From positions 1 to 33,816 of IMG/VR virus record IMGVR_UViG_3300035663_000059: a DNA stretch of 33,816 nt. One strand, written 5' to 3'. Shown one piece after another: positions 1 to 7,661 of the stretch; position 1 is the first letter of the stretch, and the number at the start of each line of letters is the position of its first letter. The notes under the pieces were generated by a model. That model was not told the origin of the DNA and did no database searches. It saw nothing but the letters and a program-made list of their open reading frames with translations. The DNA is from a virus. Made by a program: the position numbers and the translations under genes.

Positions 1-1
1 T

Positions 2-469
2 GGCATTCTGGCGGCCTGCAGCCCCACGGCGCGGATAGCCTCCACGGCCAACGACATCCGGGCCGAGGCGGGGCTCCTCGTGGAGCACGGCACGGCTGCG
101 GGAGACAAGGTGACGGTGAGCCATGCCAGGAAGATCGACGAGCTCGCGGCGACCATCCACGAAGACCTCCCGGGGACGGCAGACCGAACCCCCGCGTGGG
201 TTTCCATGCTCATCTGGGTCGCTGGGGCCGTTTGCGCGGTCTGCCTCGTGGTTGTCCTGTGGCAGACAGGTCTGGGAAGCGGTATTCGGGCGGCTTTGGG
301 CTGGATACCTCGCAAGACCCAAAGCAGGGCCGACCTCGCCGTCAGTATGCTCGACCCATCCCGGCCGGAAGGCGACCGGGAGTTCATCGCCGCGCTGCGG
401 CAAGACCCGGAGTTCGACGCGGCCTTCCGCCGCGCCAAGGAACGCCGCAAAGACAAGGAAAGCACATGA
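2..469 (+). CDS. Membrane lipoprotein, unimolecular-spanin candidate (5' truncated)
   Basis: The frame is open to the left window edge, so the true start lies outside; the first in-frame GTG (80) is downstream of an important motif. Codons 8-19 read L-A-A-C followed by S, a classical lipobox, so the mature protein would begin with a lipidated Cys. About 60 residues follow, mostly polar and helical, then one membrane segment (AWVSMLIWVAGAVCAVC and the hydrophobic run after it) and a charged tail rich in Arg, Lys and Asp. Lipid anchor plus one transmembrane helix is the layout of u-spanins, which bridge outer and inner membrane and finish lysis. The 70-residue tail after the helix is longer than in T1 gp11, so another membrane role remains possible. 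It overlaps the next gene by ATGA. Confidence 0.6.
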   Translation, partial: GILAACSPTARIASTANDIRAEAGLLVEHGTAAGDKVTVSHARKIDELAATIHEDLPGTADRTPAWVSMLIWVAGAVCAVCLVVVLWQTGLGSGIRAALGWIPRKTQSRADLAVSMLDPSRPEGDREFIAALRQDPEFDAAFRRAKERRKDKEST

Positions 470-579
470 GCCCGATTCTCGCTGACGCCCTCGGAACCCT
501 CTGGTGGTCGGTCCTCTGCTTCGTCGCCGGCGCGGCGCTCACGTTCGTCGCCTGCAAGAAGGGCTGGATCAAGTGCTGA
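466..579 (+). CDS. 37-residue single-span membrane protein
   Basis: The ATG at 466 overlaps the stop of the preceding gene (ATGA) and has an AAGGAA Shine-Dalgarno-like stretch at 455-460. The 37-residue product begins MSPILADALGTLWWSV and contains one hydrophobic helix (about residues 8-30) followed by a short basic Cys-containing tail (CKKGWIKC). Its position directly after a spanin-like lipoprotein suggests a lysis accessory such as a small holin or pinholin, but nothing in the sequence proves this. It is too short for family assignment. Confidence 0.5.
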   Translation: MSPILADALGTLWWSVLCFVAGAALTFVACKKGWIKC

Positions 580-617
580 GGCTCGTCTTCCTGCTCTGCC
601 TCGTGATCGTGGCGTGA
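573..617 (+). CDS. Possible 14-residue hydrophobic leader peptide
   Basis: A GTG at 573 opens a 14-codon frame (MLRLVFLLCLVIVA) that overlaps the stop of the upstream peptide and ends in a TGA overlapping the GTG start of the 607-residue protein (GTGA at 614-617). The large gene has no visible Shine-Dalgarno sequence of its own, so this tiny frame could deliver ribosomes to it by translational coupling. It may equally be chance. Confidence 0.2.
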   Translation: MLRLVFLLCLVIVA

Positions 618-2437
618 GCGCGATCCCGGCATACCAGTGCTGCTGCCCGACCGAGCCGCCGATCTACCCGGCTGAGTATTACGTCTTCTCGGTCTGCCCA
701 GACCCGTGCTGCCCGCTCGACTGCGCCGACAGCGTGGACGTGAAGTGGTGCCCGTCCTACGCGGTCGCGCAGGGGCTGGTGGTCCCCATTGTCCTCACGC
801 CCGGGCTTTGCATCAAGATGACGCTGGGGTGCTGCACGTACGTGATGACGGCGGTCATCGCCAACCCGGGCGGCGTCTGCCCCACGGGGGGCGGCGTCTG
901 GAACCAGGGCACGTACGCAGGGACGCGGACCATCGACCCCGAGGAGGAGGGATGCTGCGACGCGGTCATCATCGACCCGCCCGACAACTGCCTGACGGAG
1001 GCGGCCTACGTCGACCCCTTGGTCGGGAACGCCTGCTTCGCGTACGTGTTCGAGCCTTACGCCTTGGATGACCAATGGGGCACGGTCCCGTCAAAGCCCG
1101 TCACGGTGCGGTCAAACCTGATCTACTGCTACGCGACGTTCGGCGCCAACTGGGACCAGCGCTGCGACAACTGTCCGCCCATCGACTACTACCAGTCGAC
1201 CGTGAAGGCGAGCCAGGAGATCGGCTACTGCATCCCTACCGACCCCATCAGCTCGTGCCTGGGCCAGCGCACCTACTCGCAGACGGTCACGCTTGACTGC
1301 CAGCAGTGCTATCCCTGCGGCGACTGCTGCGGCAACGGCGACCCGTGCTTTCCGCCGAGCGACCCGCCCATCACGTGCGACGACCCCAAGGGCACATGGA
1401 GCGTGCGGACCTGCTACGCGGTCAACCCGTGCCTGGACGAGAACGACGACTTCACGTGGTTCGAGCAGGACGTGCTGACCGTGACCTACGACTTCTGCGC
1501 CACGGCGGTGGACCCGGACGACCCGGGCGCGCTGGCGGCGCTCGAGGCGCTGTTCGCGGGCGGCGACGTGGTCACGCCGTGGAGCGCGCTGACGGTGTGG
1601 GGCGCGCCCGACACGGGCATCCGCATCTCGCTCTGCCCGGGCGCCGTCTTCAGCGACCCGAGCGTCTTCGTCTTCAGCGGCAACGCCAAGCACATCGCCG
1701 ACGCGATCAACTCGCTCACCGTCAACACGCCCTTCCTGTCGGCCGAGGCCGACGAGGAGTGGGGCGACTGCTTCTGGTTCGGGGTACGGCAGACCTGCGA
1801 CGAGTGCCCGGAAGACCCGCCCGGGACGCGGCCGGCGTTCCGCGCCGAGGGCGACGAGCTCGTCTTTGACCGCTGCGAGATCATCAGCGCGACCAAGTTC
1901 AAGGCGATCTTCCGGGGGCGGTCGAAGAAGCACTACGTCTGCGCCTCGCAGACCCTGATCTCGACCTACTCCGTGTCGGGCAACTGCGTGGGCTCGTCCA
2001 CGGACGTCATCAACCTCGCCATCAGCGCCACGGGCGACGACGATGAGGGCTACGCCCTGCACTGCCTGTCGCCTGCGGAATACGCCTGCGGCGAGCGCTA
2101 CGAGATGCGACAGGTTGAGCAGGAGTACTGCGACACGACCATCTGCACGGCAGGCAACCCGACCCTGACCGTCCCCCAATGCGATGCCGTGTCGGGCTAT
2201 CCGCTGCTTGACGTGGTGGTCGAGGGCGTGACCGTGCTCGAGGGCTGGCAGTCCTTGTGCGGCGGCGGCCTCGGCGGCCTGCCGTCGATCTCCCAGATCA
2301 AGTGCCGCTCGTACCCCTTCGTCTACGAGGTGCTCGGCTGCGAAGACCCCTTCTACGGCGGCCTCTGCACCCCGGGCGTCTACCAGCAGGCCGACCGCTT
2401 CTGCGAGACTTTCGCCACCCCCATCCAAGTGCTATGA
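614..2437 (+). CDS. Cysteine-rich 607-residue phage protein, function unknown
   Basis: I count about 48 cysteines in 607 residues (near 8%), many as CC, CxxC or CPxxC clusters, e.g. QCCCPTEPP near the start and QQCYPCGDCCGNGDPC near residue 230. Asp, Pro, Gly and aromatic residues are common and Lys is scarce, giving an acidic, loop-rich protein that could be stabilised by disulfides or metals. No signal peptide or enzyme motif is visible. It starts with GTG in a GTGA overlap and ends in an ATGA overlap with the next gene, so it belongs to the same operon as the spanin-like gene. A virion surface role such as an adhesin is the natural guess for a protein at the distal end of a late operon, but this is inference; no family is recognised. 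Confidence 0.75.
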   Translation: MSAIPAYQCCCPTEPPIYPAEYYVFSVCPDPCCPLDCADSVDVKWCPSYAVAQGLVVPIVLTPGLCIKMTLGCCTYVMTAVIANPGGVCPTGGGVWNQGTYAGTRTIDPEEEGCCDAVIIDPPDNCLTEAAYVDPLVGNACFAYVFEPYALDDQWGTVPSKPVTVRSNLIYCYATFGANWDQRCDNCPPIDYYQSTVKASQEIGYCIPTDPISSCLGQRTYSQTVTLDCQQCYPCGDCCGNGDPCFPPSDPPITCDDPKGTWSVRTCYAVNPCLDENDDFTWFEQDVLTVTYDFCATAVDPDDPGALAALEALFAGGDVVTPWSALTVWGAPDTGIRISLCPGAVFSDPSVFVFSGNAKHIADAINSLTVNTPFLSAEADEEWGDCFWFGVRQTCDECPEDPPGTRPAFRAEGDELVFDRCEIISATKFKAIFRGRSKKHYVCASQTLISTYSVSGNCVGSSTDVINLAISATGDDDEGYALHCLSPAEYACGERYEMRQVEQEYCDTTICTAGNPTLTVPQCDAVSGYPLLDVVVEGVTVLEGWQSLCGGGLGGLPSISQIKCRSYPFVYEVLGCEDPFYGGLCTPGVYQQADRFCETFATPIQVL

Positions 2438-2883
2438 GCCTCGGCACGGTCAAGCTCGGGGCCATCGAGCTCCCCATCGTGGACTGCCGCTCGTGGTACG
2501 TGGCGGGGAAGGGCGCCCATTGCCGCCAAGGCCTCGACGTGGCCGGATGCGCCACCTGCCCTAGCCGCACGAGCCGAGAGGGGAACCTCCGCGAGCCGCC
2601 CGTCTACGGGCGCGGGACGGCCCCTAGGGCGCTTCCCCCGCAGGGGCGGCCCTCGGAGCCCCCGGCGGCCCCGGACGCGTCTGGGGGCAAGCCTGCCCCC
2701 ATGCGCGGCCTCGGGGACTTGATCGAGCGCGGGACCAAGGCGGTGGGCATCCGCGCCTGCGGGGGGTGCCAGCGCCGCCGGGACGCCCTGAACCGTTTGG
2801 TGCCCTTCAACGAAAAGCCCCCGGCCGATCCGCGTCCTGCGGAGCCGACCGGGGGCGAGAGGAGATCAGGGGACGCTACTTGA
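2434..2883 (+). CDS. Small phage protein with zinc-ribbon-like Cys pairs
   Basis: ATG at 2434 overlaps the preceding stop (ATGA). The 149-residue product has an N-terminal Cys cluster (DCRSWYVAG, then CRQG, CATCPSR), a Pro/Ala/Gly-rich low-complexity middle, and a C-terminal segment GLGDLIERGTKAVGI followed by CGGCQRRRDALNRL. This last motif, GLGD..(E/K).TKA.GI..CGGC..R...LN, recurs at the end of many small phage proteins of unknown role, from family memory. Cys pairs at both ends suggest zinc binding. The gene is convergent with, and overlaps by 8 bases, the Gp157-like gene on the other strand. Confidence 0.75.
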   Translation: MSLGTVKLGAIELPIVDCRSWYVAGKGAHCRQGLDVAGCATCPSRTSREGNLREPPVYGRGTAPRALPPQGRPSEPPAAPDASGGKPAPMRGLGDLIERGTKAVGIRACGGCQRRRDALNRLVPFNEKPPADPRPAEPTGGERRSGDAT

Positions 2884-3382
2884 TCCGCAGGCTGGTGCCT
2901 CGCGGGAGCAGGGTGCAGCCGGGGACTGCCGTGCCGGCCTCGAGCGCGGCGCGGATCGCGTCCTTGTTCGGCTCGTGGCGCACGACCCTGAACTCGGACG
3001 GCAGATCATCGACCGGGGTTTCGATGACGAGCGGCTGCTTGCCTCCATTGCCAGCCACGCTGAGTTTAAAGCGGGGGGTGTCAATGACTTGCTTCCCCGT
3101 GGCCTCCATCGCCTCCTTGAGCCGCTTCTTGAGGCGGTCGGCCACGGCCTCGTCGGCCTCGGCTAGGGCGCGGATGCGGGCGGCCTCGTCCTTGCGTGCC
3201 TTGGCGCGGAGAGACAGCTCCTGGATGACGGAGGCGTAGGCTTCCGACTTTTGCTCCAGCGCCGTATCGAGCGAAGCTAGGTGCTCCTCCAGCGCCGCGT
3301 TCGCGTCGGCCTCCGTTTGCCCGCCCTCAAGCAAGGCGTCAATGATGTCGCTGATCTCGTTCTGGATTGCGTACAGGGACAT
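2876..3382 (-). CDS. Gp157-like phage protein (Siphovirus Gp157 family)
   Basis: The 168-residue product matches the Gp157 family layout: a long N-terminal coiled coil (about residues 10-95, LASLDTALEQKSEAYAS, repeated EAD/RLKKRLKEAM) and a C-terminal beta region with 'ATGKQVIDTPRFKLSV', 'P.EFRVVRHEPNKDAIRAAL' and a 'SLRIK' ending. Gp157 was named from Streptococcus thermophilus phages and is usually found beside annealing proteins and SSBs, as here next to Bet; its molecular role is not settled. SD GAGGA precedes the ATG at 3382. It is the last gene of the minus-strand early operon. Confidence 0.88.
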   Translation of the reverse strand: MSLYAIQNEISDIIDALLEGGQTEADANAALEEHLASLDTALEQKSEAYASVIQELSLRAKARKDEAARIRALAEADEAVADRLKKRLKEAMEATGKQVIDTPRFKLSVAGNGGKQPLVIETPVDDLPSEFRVVRHEPNKDAIRAALEAGTAVPGCTLLPRGTSLRIK

Positions 3383-3396
3383 GGGATTCCTCCGGG

Positions 3397-4407
3397 TCAG
3401 AAGGGCATGGACAGGTCGTCGTCGGCTGGCACGGGCTGGGGCTTGCGCTCGGTGGATGAAAGGACGCGCATGATGGTCAGGGCATTACCGACCCGGGCGA
3501 TGTCAAGCCGCATCTCCTCGGACTTGTCAGCCAACATCCCGTACTCACCTACGGTCGTGGCGACCCACGCGGTCCCGTGGTCGCCTGCGACCTGGATCGC
3601 GATGGGCTTGTCCTTGCGGCGCACGACCCGCAGGATGGCGAACGTCCCCTCATACTCGTCCGGGTAGGTGTCGGCCGGCTCGGCCTGCTCGGCTGGCTTG
3701 GGGGCTGGGGCCGGGGCGGGCGCAGATGCCTCAGGAGCGGCCTTGCGCTTGCGGACGGGCTTCGGGGCGTCAGCGGCCACGGGCGCGTCCTGGGGGATCG
3801 TGGTGGCTTCCACGACCTCCGGGGCGGGCAATGCGGCGATGGGCGCGGCGGCCGGCGGGTTGTCGGCCTGCGCCATCTCCTCGGCGGTGTACAGCCCCGA
3901 CAACTCGGCGGGGAATGCCTTGCGGAGCGCGAGCGCCTCGGCGCACTTGGCGATCATCACGCTGGGCATCCGCGACCACATCGCCGTCAAGCCGCCCTCC
4001 TTGTTGCGCTGCGCGTACTCGCGGAACAGGGCGATGGCCGTGACGGCCTCGACAAATCCCTTTCGGTACACGCCCACGCGGGCAGCCGCCGGCGGCTCGT
4101 CGTGCAGCCAGACGTCGGTCCAGCGGCCGTCCGTGCCGCAGTAGGCGACTGCCGTCTGCCCTGCGTACTCGCCGCTGCGCTGCGCGATCAGGCGGAACCC
4201 GTCGATGGAGAGCTGCGTCTGCATGACCTCCCGGCGGGCGCGGCCGTCCCAGCGCTTAACCGCGTAGATCTGCCGCGCGAACGGGTCGAGCCCGGTGCGC
4301 TCGCAGATGTTGAAGAACAGGTCCAGCTCGTCGCGGGTTGCCCCGTTGCAGAGCGTGCGCGCGAGCAGCTCGCGCTTCTCGTCGTCCAAGCGTGCCAATG
4401 CCGTCAT
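3397..4407 (-). CDS. bet: Bet/RecT-like single-strand annealing protein with extra C-terminal domain
   Basis: Residues 1-185 carry the Bet-family signature: '[25 protein letters not shown]', '[21 protein letters not shown]', 'VGVYRKGF', '[23 protein letters not shown]', '[10 protein letters not shown]' (segments of the classical Red-beta core). It anneals complementary single strands during phage recombination. The start at 4407 is chosen for its AGGAG ribosome site; a longer frame upstream has none. After a Pro/Ala/Lys linker (about 186-250) comes a compact beta-rich domain (about 255-320) and an acidic tip ending DDDLSMPF, resembling the DDDIPF tail of SSB proteins. No RecE/Exo partner is seen in the window. 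It has its own promoter (4472-4499). Confidence 0.9.
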   Translation of the reverse strand: MTALARLDDEKRELLARTLCNGATRDELDLFFNICERTGLDPFARQIYAVKRWDGRARREVMQTQLSIDGFRLIAQRSGEYAGQTAVAYCGTDGRWTDVWLHDEPPAAARVGVYRKGFVEAVTAIALFREYAQRNKEGGLTAMWSRMPSVMIAKCAEALALRKAFPAELSGLYTAEEMAQADNPPAAAPIAALPAPEVVEATTIPQDAPVAADAPKPVRKRKAAPEASAPAPAPAPKPAEQAEPADTYPDEYEGTFAILRVVRRKDKPIAIQVAGDHGTAWVATTVGEYGMLADKSEEMRLDIARVGNALTIMRVLSSTERKPQPVPADDDLSMPF

Positions 4408-4471
4408 GTGGTTCTCCTCTCGTGCTGCGCGGCCCGCCGCGCCCGTGCCCCGCAACGCGCAAGGCAGGCGC

Positions 4472-4499
4472 AGTATACGCCCCCGCATCACGCCGTCAA
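4472..4499 (-). promoter_or_regulatory. Promoter P1 for bet and the Gp157-like gene
   Basis: On the minus strand, TTGACG (4499-4494) is followed by a 16-base spacer and TATACT (4477-4472). A CCCCC run sits immediately upstream of the -35, as in the two related copies at 8068-8097 and 12586-12615. The bet start lies 65 bases beyond the -10. The -35 overlaps the last codons of the HNH gene, so bet can be expressed separately from the rest of the operon. Confidence 0.7.
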
Positions 4500-5393
4500 G
4501 GGGGTCGCCGGCAGGGCTTCCGCGCCGATGAACTCCGCGCCATGCGCCTCAAACCAGGCAAGCCTGTGCATCTGCGCCCATCCGGCCGGGTTGTCCACCA
4601 AGCCATTGATCCGGGCGGCGATCCCGACCAAGCGATGGCACCCGGCGCAAAGCGCGACCATGTGCTTGTTGTCGGGGTCATTCACCTTGCCGATCACGTG
4701 ATGGACGTGCAGGATCGGGGGGTCGATGCGCCCGCACACCTGGCACGTGCGCTCCCGCGCCCCGACCGCCTCAAGCCGCCGGCCCCCGAAATACTTCTGA
4801 TCGTGGTGATGCGCGGTAGCGCACTTGCGGGTGCAGTAGCGCTGCTTGCCGTTGGCCGGGATGAACGGCGCATTGCAGCCAGGACATTCGCGGCGCACGA
4901 TGTCGCCGTGGTGCTGCTCCATGTACAAGGCAAACTCGGCCGGGAAATGCCGATGCATCGCTCCCACCATCGAGTCGACGTTCAGGCCGCACTGCCGCGA
5001 ATACTGCGTGATCTTCGCCGCCGGGTTCTTGAGCAGGAATGCCAGGTGCTTCTTGATGCTGGCCTTGTCGTAGCCCGCGCCGCGCTTGATCTTGCGGCGC
5101 CGCTCGCGTCGGTAGCGCTTCAGGCCGATCTCGTTCAGCTTGCAGGCGATCCCGGCAAACGTTCGATCAAGACGGCTGGCGATATCGGAGATGGCCACGC
5201 CAGCCTCGATCATCGCGCGCAGCTCGGCCACTTCCTCGTCCGTCCATTGCGTATTGCCGATCATGCGGACGCCATGCTTCTTCAGGCGTTCATGCACCGA
5301 CTGGCCCGTCAGCCCGAGGATCTTCCCGGTCTTCCAGATGGACCCGGTCTGCTGATAGGTCGCAATGACTTGCTCAATCTCAACGCGCACCAT
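4488..5393 (-). CDS. HNH homing-type endonuclease with N-terminal HTH and zinc fingers
   Basis: 301 residues. N-terminal part: an HTH ([22 protein letters not shown]) and a second, GcrA/Myb-like helical unit ([23 protein letters not shown]). Middle: a Cys4-type zinc knuckle (CPGCNAPF...RYCTRKC). C-terminal: an HNH nuclease core, [19 protein letters not shown]...[12 protein letters not shown], with His-His as general base and metal site and two Cys pairs binding structural zinc. This architecture fits a free-standing phage HNH endonuclease that binds a specific site through its HTH units. The gene sits inside the operon 2 bases after the preceding stop. A role in genome packaging nicking is less likely because it is far from terminase. 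Confidence 0.85.
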   Translation of the reverse strand: MVRVEIEQVIATYQQTGSIWKTGKILGLTGQSVHERLKKHGVRMIGNTQWTDEEVAELRAMIEAGVAISDIASRLDRTFAGIACKLNEIGLKRYRRERRRKIKRGAGYDKASIKKHLAFLLKNPAAKITQYSRQCGLNVDSMVGAMHRHFPAEFALYMEQHHGDIVRRECPGCNAPFIPANGKQRYCTRKCATAHHHDQKYFGGRRLEAVGARERTCQVCGRIDPPILHVHHVIGKVNDPDNKHMVALCAGCHRLVGIAARINGLVDNPAGWAQMHRLAWFEAHGAEFIGAEALPATPLTA

Positions 5394-5394
5394 G

Positions 5395-5595
5395 TCAGTC
5401 GGTCCTCAGCTTGTGGTTGAGTGCAAGGAGTCGCTCCTGGCGGCAGCGGTTGAGGTCGCGGGTCATGTGGGCCATCTGCTCGCGCAGGTACACGACGTGC
5501 TCGACGAGCTCGCGGTGCAGGGGGTCGGGCCTGTCGAGCATCTGGACGCGCTCCACGACGTCCACCTCTTCCTCGCTCGCCTTCCTCCGCGGCAT
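5395..5595 (-). CDS. Small coiled-coil protein, unknown
   Basis: 66 residues, start MPRRKASEEEVDVVERVQML, with a predicted helical coiled coil over most of its length (HRELVEHVVYLREQMAHMTRDL). SD AAGGG lies 8 bases before the ATG. Highly charged and cytoplasmic. It is the gene immediately ahead of the HNH nuclease in the same operon. No family recognised. Confidence 0.65.
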   Translation of the reverse strand: MPRRKASEEEVDVVERVQMLDRPDPLHRELVEHVVYLREQMAHMTRDLNRCRQERLLALNHKLRTD

Positions 5596-5599
5596 GGAA

Positions 5600-5815
5600 T
5601 CACCCTTCGCCTTTGTAGAGCTCGTGCGCGACCTCGGCGGCGCCGGCGCTGGGGATGGCGGCGAGCGCCCACTCCATCGCGCTGGCGGCCTCGAGGAGCA
5701 CCCCGACGAGCGCCTTGTCCTCGGTCTTCTCCGAGAGCAGGCGCGCGGCGTGGTTGCGGCAGTCGCGCATGGACGCGCGCACGCGGATGGCGGTCAGCAT
5801 CAGGGGGTCGCTCAC
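5600..5815 (-). CDS. Small helical protein, unknown
   Basis: 71 residues starting with GTG at 5815, which overlaps the TGA of the preceding gene (GTGA). SD GAGGA is present. The product (MSDPLMLTAIRVRASMRDCR...) is almost entirely helical with an Ala/Leu-rich second half. No motif or family is recognised; overlap and ribosome site support it as a real operon member. Confidence 0.65.
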   Translation of the reverse strand: MSDPLMLTAIRVRASMRDCRNHAARLLSEKTEDKALVGVLLEAASAMEWALAAIPSAGAAEVAHELYKGEG

Positions 5816-5976
5816 GGGATTTCCTCGTCGAGGGCGGTCAGGAATCGCAGCAGGGTCTCTCGGTCTGCGCCGGGGAGCATTTGGTCGACCATGTGCCGAA
5901 GGGCCATCCCCTCGAGCTGCAGGGTACGCAGGCGGGCGCGCAGCCGCGCCACGAGCAGGGTCAGGGCTTCGTCCAT
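5812..5976 (-). CDS. 54-residue helical protein, unknown
   Basis: A short frame beginning ATG at 5976 (MDEALTLLVARLRARL...) and ending in FLTALDEEIP. GAGG is positioned about 7 bases before the ATG, it overlaps the CsrA-like gene by 16 bases at its start, and its stop forms a GTGA overlap with the next gene. The helical leucine-rich sequence could dimerise. No family recognised. Confidence 0.6.
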   Translation of the reverse strand: MDEALTLLVARLRARLRTLQLEGMALRHMVDQMLPGADRETLLRFLTALDEEIP

Positions 5977-6152
5977 GTGGGTGCCTCGCTCCGCAGGATG
6001 CGGATGTCCTTGGGTGCCTTGAAGACCAGGCGCGCCGCCTGGGTCATCGTGTTGTTCGGGGTCACGACGGCGATGAGGGTGCCGTCCGGTGCGTAGATTC
6101 CCGCGCTCTCGCCGACGCGCAGGGTGATGCAGAGTTTTCCTAGGTCACTCAT
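5961..6152 (-). CDS. CsrA-like RNA-binding regulator
   Basis: 63 residues. The N-terminal LCITLRVGESAGI aligns with the CsrA beta-1 strand (L.LTRKVGESI.I), and the C-terminal ARLVFKAPKDIRILRSE aligns with the CsrA segment VRIGIDAPKDVSVHREE, including the Arg and the APKD(I/V).(I/V).R.E signature that contacts GGA in RNA loops. CsrA dimers bind GGA motifs at ribosome sites and repress or stabilise mRNA. Compared with host CsrA the middle is diverged (GTLIAVVTPNNTMTQ). SD GGAGG precedes the ATG. In this operon it could redirect host or phage translation; the target is unknown. Confidence 0.78.
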   Translation of the reverse strand: MSDLGKLCITLRVGESAGIYAPDGTLIAVVTPNNTMTQAARLVFKAPKDIRILRSEAPTWTKP

Positions 6153-7368
6153 GGTCAGCCTCCCACTTTGCGATTTGCTCCCCTATCCAAGCCATGCAGT
6201 TGCAGGCCATCGAGTTCCCGAGGGCTTTGTACCGGGGGCCGTCCGGGCATTCGGAGGCCGGCTTCTTGCGCCACGGGATCGCCGTCCAGTTGTCCGGGAA
6301 GCCCTGGAGCCGCTCGCACTCAACGGGCGTGAGCCGGCGCACGGTCATGGCTGTTCCAACCATTGAATGTCCATTTCCATCGGAGGGGTCGGGATATCCG
6401 CGTTCTCCGCTGCCACCCTTGAGAGTTGAAGAAGTGTCGCTGAACGCCACCGCTGGCGGCGAAGGAATGCCGAGCCCGCTTCCCACCTTTACGGCGGGGG
6501 ACACCTCGGGATGTTGGTTGACTCCGTGGGTTCCGCCCGTGCTGTAGAAGGCGTGCGCCACGGGCTGCGCGATCACCGGGTGGTTCATCTCATGGAACCC
6601 GGAGCTGCCGGCCGATGCCCGCAGCGCGGCCACGGCATCGTCCTTCTCCGGCATGGTCTGTCCCTTGGACAGAACCGCATCAAGCGTCTGACTTACTTGC
6701 CCACCGTCCCACCAGCAACCGCCTCGAGCGCCGCCTTCAGCATCGGAGGCAGCGCCTTTCCGCGCCTTTGCGCCCGCCTCAAGATGCCGCTGCAAGCCTT
6801 CGCGGACAGCGAGTACCTCGGCGGCAGCGGTCCAGTCTCCAGCACCTCGCTCAAGGAGGCGACCGACGACGAACACCCGGCGGCGGCGCTGCGGGACGGC
6901 TCGGGGCCATCTCCCCACTCGCACGTATTGAGCGTCCAGCACTCGGTACGCGAACCCATACCCGAGTTCGCCCAGCGCCCCGAGGAAGGTGCCAAAGTCC
7001 CGTCCTCCGTTTGAGGACAGAACACCGGGGACATTTTCCCAGACAATCCACCGAGGTCGGAGCCGAGCAGCGATTGCCAAGTAGGTGAGCATGAGGCTCC
7101 CTCGCGGATCTGCGAGTCCTTGCCGCAACCCCGCGACTGAATATGACTGGCATGGAGTTCCGCCCACGAGAAGGGCAATTGATTCGGGTTGAAGTGGCCA
7201 TTGCTCATACTTGGTCATGTCTCCAAAGTTTGGGACGTTGGGGAATCGGTGCGCCAGCACCGCTGCCGGGAACGGCTCGATCTCGCTGAAGCCGACAGGC
7301 TCCCAGCCAAGATGGTGCCACGCAACGCTCGCGGCTTCGATGCCGCTGCAGACGCTCAGGTAGCGCAT
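6145..7368 (-). CDS. DNA (cytosine-5) methyltransferase
   Basis: 407 residues with the ordered C5-methyltransferase motifs: SVCSGIEAASVAW (motif I, SAM binding), GGTPCQSYSVAG (motif IV, catalytic Cys73), ENV (111-113, motif VI), PQRRRRVFVVG (motif VIII), a long variable target-recognition region, LTPVECERLQGFPDNW (motif IX) and YKALGNSM (motif X). It transfers a methyl group from SAM to C5 of cytosine. No restriction partner is present, so protection of phage DNA from host restriction is the likely purpose. Start at MRYLSVC (7368), overlapping the upstream gene by 13 bases; the ribosome site is weak, consistent with coupling. Confidence 0.93.
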   Translation of the reverse strand: MRYLSVCSGIEAASVAWHHLGWEPVGFSEIEPFPAAVLAHRFPNVPNFGDMTKYEQWPLQPESIALLVGGTPCQSYSVAGLRQGLADPRGSLMLTYLAIAARLRPRWIVWENVPGVLSSNGGRDFGTFLGALGELGYGFAYRVLDAQYVRVGRWPRAVPQRRRRVFVVGRLLERGAGDWTAAAEVLAVREGLQRHLEAGAKARKGAASDAEGGARGGCWWDGGQVSQTLDAVLSKGQTMPEKDDAVAALRASAGSSGFHEMNHPVIAQPVAHAFYSTGGTHGVNQHPEVSPAVKVGSGLGIPSPPAVAFSDTSSTLKGGSGERGYPDPSDGNGHSMVGTAMTVRRLTPVECERLQGFPDNWTAIPWRKKPASECPDGPRYKALGNSMACNCMAWIGEQIAKWEADHE

Positions 7369-7661
7369 GGCCGCTCGATCTCCGGGGGGTCTGCCTCGAG
7401 CAGCTCGCGCATCGCACGAGAGTAGACGGCGTTCACGATCTGCTGCGCGGGCATCCCCTCCGGGATGGCCCCCGGCACGACGTCCACGCCGTCCTGGCGC
7501 AGGAGGAACGGCTCCCAATCAAGGAGCGCCAGCCGCGCCTGCTGCCATTGCCAGCGGCAGCGCACGGCGACCTCGACGGCGTGCTCGCCGACCCACGACT
7601 GCGCGCCCAGGGGCACGAGGTCAACGGTCATGCGGACGATGGTTTCGCGTACGTGGATCAC
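7356..7661 (-). CDS. Unknown phage protein, 101 residues
   Basis: A GTG start at 7661 overlaps the stop of the winged-helix gene (GTGA) with GAGG 6 bases upstream. The product reads MIHVRETIVRMTVDLVPLG and has a beta-rich first half (HAVEVAVRCRWQW) and a helical C-terminus. A longer upstream extension in the same frame is the shadow of the winged-helix gene. No family recognised. Confidence 0.65.
   Translation of the reverse strand: MIHVRETIVRMTVDLVPLGAQSWVGEHAVEVAVRCRWQWQQARLALLDWEPFLLRQDGVDVVPGAIPEGMPAQQIVNAVYSRAMRELLEADPPEIERPCAT

Noticed and set aside
1112-2428. 438-residue minus-strand frame opposite the Cys-rich protein
   Set aside because: Product is Arg/Ala/Val-rich low complexity typical of a GC-rich antisense shadow; the plus frame is operon-coupled and has structured composition.
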